This document shows, piece by piece, positions 61,945-64,000 of a stretch of DNA of 64,000 nucleotides. The notes under the pieces are model-generated. The model was not told the origin of the DNA and did no database searches. It was given only the letters and a program-made list of their open reading frames with translations. The DNA comes from Certhia americana (Eukaryota; Chordata; Aves; Passeriformes; Certhiidae), in NCBI GenBank assembly GCA_018697195.1, contig CM031858.1:80979133-81043132 (forward strand). Reading direction: 5' to 3'. Position 1 is the stretch's first letter; every line of letters starts with the position of its first letter. Both the position numbers and the translations under genes were made by a program.

Positions 61945-62790
61945 TGATATCCAGATGTCGAACCTGAATCTTTCCTCCTGAGTTTAAACCTATTACTTTA
62001 TCCCCCTGCCTATTACAGACGTAGAGAAGAGCTTATTCACTTGCTTTTAGCAGCAACATCTTTAAACATCCAAAGACTGTTATTACGTCTCTCCTTGACA
62101 TTTTCCTCTCTAGATGAAATAACCTCAGCTGACTTAACTTTTCCCTGTAGGTGATGTTTTATAGTCCTCTCATTGCACTCTCTGCAATGTCTTTTTGCTC
62201 AGCCTTTTTGAAGCATGTCATCAAAAGTGGACATAGACATCCCTGCTGAGACCCTGGCAATGCTGACTGCAGTGGAATTCAGTCTTTTAAGATATAATCC
62301 CTTCTTTCTCTACCCATATATAGAGATATAAAAATATAAATTATATTTCCACATAGAGGTTTAGTGCTGCTTTTTTTTTTAACAATAACATGACATTGCT
62401 GACTTATATGCTTCACTATATTTTTTTTTTCCCTGCAGAAGGATTTCTTGCCAATTCTTACTCTTGCTATGTTAACATAAAGGACTGTTCCCGACTGCTT
62501 CTTATTCCTAATGGTAAGCATTTATTCTTTTAAGAATATTCATCCAATTCAACAAAATTATCCAGAATCCTAAGCTTGGATCTCTCTAAGTCCTCCCTAG
62601 TCTGACACTATCTGCAGATTCAGTAGTCATACTTTCCCTTCTGTTGCTTCCACAGTCCCACTTTCTGTCCCCAAACTTCCTGACTCAGGTTAATCATGAA
62701 AATTTTATGAAACACTGTACGAAGATCAACCCTTACTGGAATGCTGCTTTGCATATCTGCCATTCTGACAGTGCCTTATTTTCTAAGAGT
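61945..62790 (-). mobile_element. Ancient CR1 LINE fragment (sense on minus strand), interrupted
   Basis: Read on +, AGTTTAAACCTATTACTT, CCAAAGACTGTTATTACGTC, ATAACCTCAGCTGACTTAAC and CTCATTGCACTCTCTGCAATG follow the antisense order of CR1 3' sequence. A second block from about 62575 (GGATCTCTCTAAGTCCTCCC, then ATGAAACACTGTACGAAGATC near 62705-62730) fits the next, coding-end part. The middle (62280-62570) is AT-rich and may be decay or an insertion. Far more diverged than the copy at 25.8 kb. Confidence 0.65.
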
Positions 62791-63115
62791 TTTTCCCCTG
62801 CATAAAATTAATTCATGTAGTAGTTCATGTTTGTTGAACTTAATTATAGAGTAATGGAAGGCAATGCCTATTGAAACACCAGATATATGAACACTGATGC
62901 TTCCTCCACATACACAAGGTTTGATTCTGTATAATTTAAGAAGTCCCTTTTGGATGTGCCATTTCATTATCTTCTAGATGCTTATGTACAGTTTGCTTGG
63001 TTATTTGCTCCTCTATTTTTCTGTGAGTGAAGCCACTGTTGCAGATGTGTTAGCATGCGTGTCCTTTGTTCATAGAATCAGTATTTCTAAAAGACACTGT
63101 TAGTATTTAATAGTA

Positions 63116-63286
63116 CTGGACCACACTGCCCCATGAAGTGGTGGGCACCATCCCTGGAGACATTTAGAAGATTTTTTTGATGCAACACTTGGTGGTCTGG
63201 TTTAATGGTGGATTTGGCTGTGCCAAATTATTGTTTGGACTTAATAATTTTAGAGGTCTTTTCCAACCTAAAAGATTCTATAAATC
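63116..63286 (+). mobile_element. CR1 LINE 3' tail fragment, sense on +
   Basis: The sequence contains GCACCATCCCTGGAGACATT, then TTTGGACTTAATAATTTTAG and GGTCTTTTCCAACCTAAAAG, ending ATTCTATAAATCT, close to the CR1 terminal repeat ATTCTATG. 5'-truncated and non-coding. Confidence 0.8.
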
Positions 63287-64000
63287 TATTTATTAATGAA
63301 TGCCATTTCTTGTGCACAGACCCACAAAACCAACAAAGAGACAAGTGAAGGAAGTGAGTAGCTTTGGCCGTTGACATCTGCAGTGTTTGTGGTTTGCTAC
63401 GCAATGTACGTTATATTACCCTAGAGCCTTGCCCTGGCTTCTGCCGTCTGAGTCAGAAGAAACCTCTAGATGGAGCAAAAGATTGTTCTTTCCCTGGATG
63501 CCACGGAGCAAGGCCAGGGGAAGCATAATGGGTCAAGATGGGTCCAGCTCAAGGGAGGCCGGGAGCAGGCAGTCAGGGAGCAAGGAGCCTGCAGCATCTT
63601 CATGGCACCTGTCACACCCCCAAGGGTATGTTAGGGACATGAGTGACATATACTTGCATATCTTCTGCCCTGTTGAATTAAAAAAGTTAGAAGTGTAGAC
63701 AGTAAGCTCCATGTGCAGAGCTCTTCTGTGTTTGACAGCATCCCGGTTCTCACCAGGGCAGGGTAAATTTTTGCAGTAGCCAGGAGGGGCATGGCCAGGA
63801 CCTGGAGGTTATTCTGTATCACCTCACATCATTGCTGGGGGTGGGGGGGAAGGGGTCACTTCCAGTTGAGTGAGGGCGGCAAAGGGAGTGGTCAGGTACC
63901 ACTGTCTCCAAGCAATTTTGTGTGAATCATTTGCCTAGCCTGTACATTTTGTTATCAATGTTGGAGGTGATATCATTTGCTTTCTTATCTCATTTCTGTT
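63287..64000. other. Intergenic, no gene seen
   Basis: Somewhat GC-richer end of the window with G-runs at 63838-63850. No coding or RNA signal recognised. Confidence 0.65.

Noticed and set aside
63071..63095. CATAGAATCA resembling the antisense CR1 terminal repeat
   Set aside because: Only ten bases match, with no CR1 body following in that orientation; the sense CR1 tail nearby is separate.

Overview
The window is vertebrate nuclear DNA, most likely from a bird. It is AT-rich with few CpGs, has short coding exons bounded by GT/AG splice sites inside multi-kilobase introns, and carries several CR1 retroposons in both orientations, the typical avian interspersed repeat. AACC/TTGG simple repeats hint at a songbird or other neoavian, but that is only an impression. 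Nothing bacterial or phage-like is present.

The only recognisable protein-coding gene is the 3' end of CTNND2 (delta-catenin / NPRAP), a neuronal p120-family armadillo protein, on the + strand. Four coding exons were found: 5792-5918, 9995-10126, 17324-17397 and 18757-19017. They join in frame (boundary phases 1, 1, 0) to give the last 197 residues, ending in the class I PDZ ligand Asp-Ser-Trp-Val. Positions 1-5791 are the intron upstream of the first of these exons. The armadillo repeats lie beyond the left edge. The 3' UTR starts at 19018 and probably ends just after a poly(A) signal at 21302, with earlier alternative signals.

From about 21.3 kb to 64 kb I find no intact gene, no promoter-like CpG island and no convincing exon. 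This stretch holds a CR1 fragment at about 25.8-26.1 kb flanked by an unusual long direct repeat, a decayed retrocopy-like protein remnant on the minus strand at about 31.9-33.3 kb, two older CR1 remnants (about 45.6 kb and 61.9-62.8 kb), a CR1 tail at 63.1-63.3 kb, and many simple repeats. In mammals the region beyond the CTNND2 3' end is also gene-poor before DAP, so a desert fits the known synteny.

The most interesting signals are: an alternative 3' splice site before the last coding exon that would replace the PDZ-binding tail with a short different tail; a 34-bp near-perfect hairpin in a CTNND2 intron; an in-frame, skippable exon with a weak acceptor; the direct repeats flanking the CR1; and the protein-like remnant I could not identify. 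I saw no new multi-gene system.
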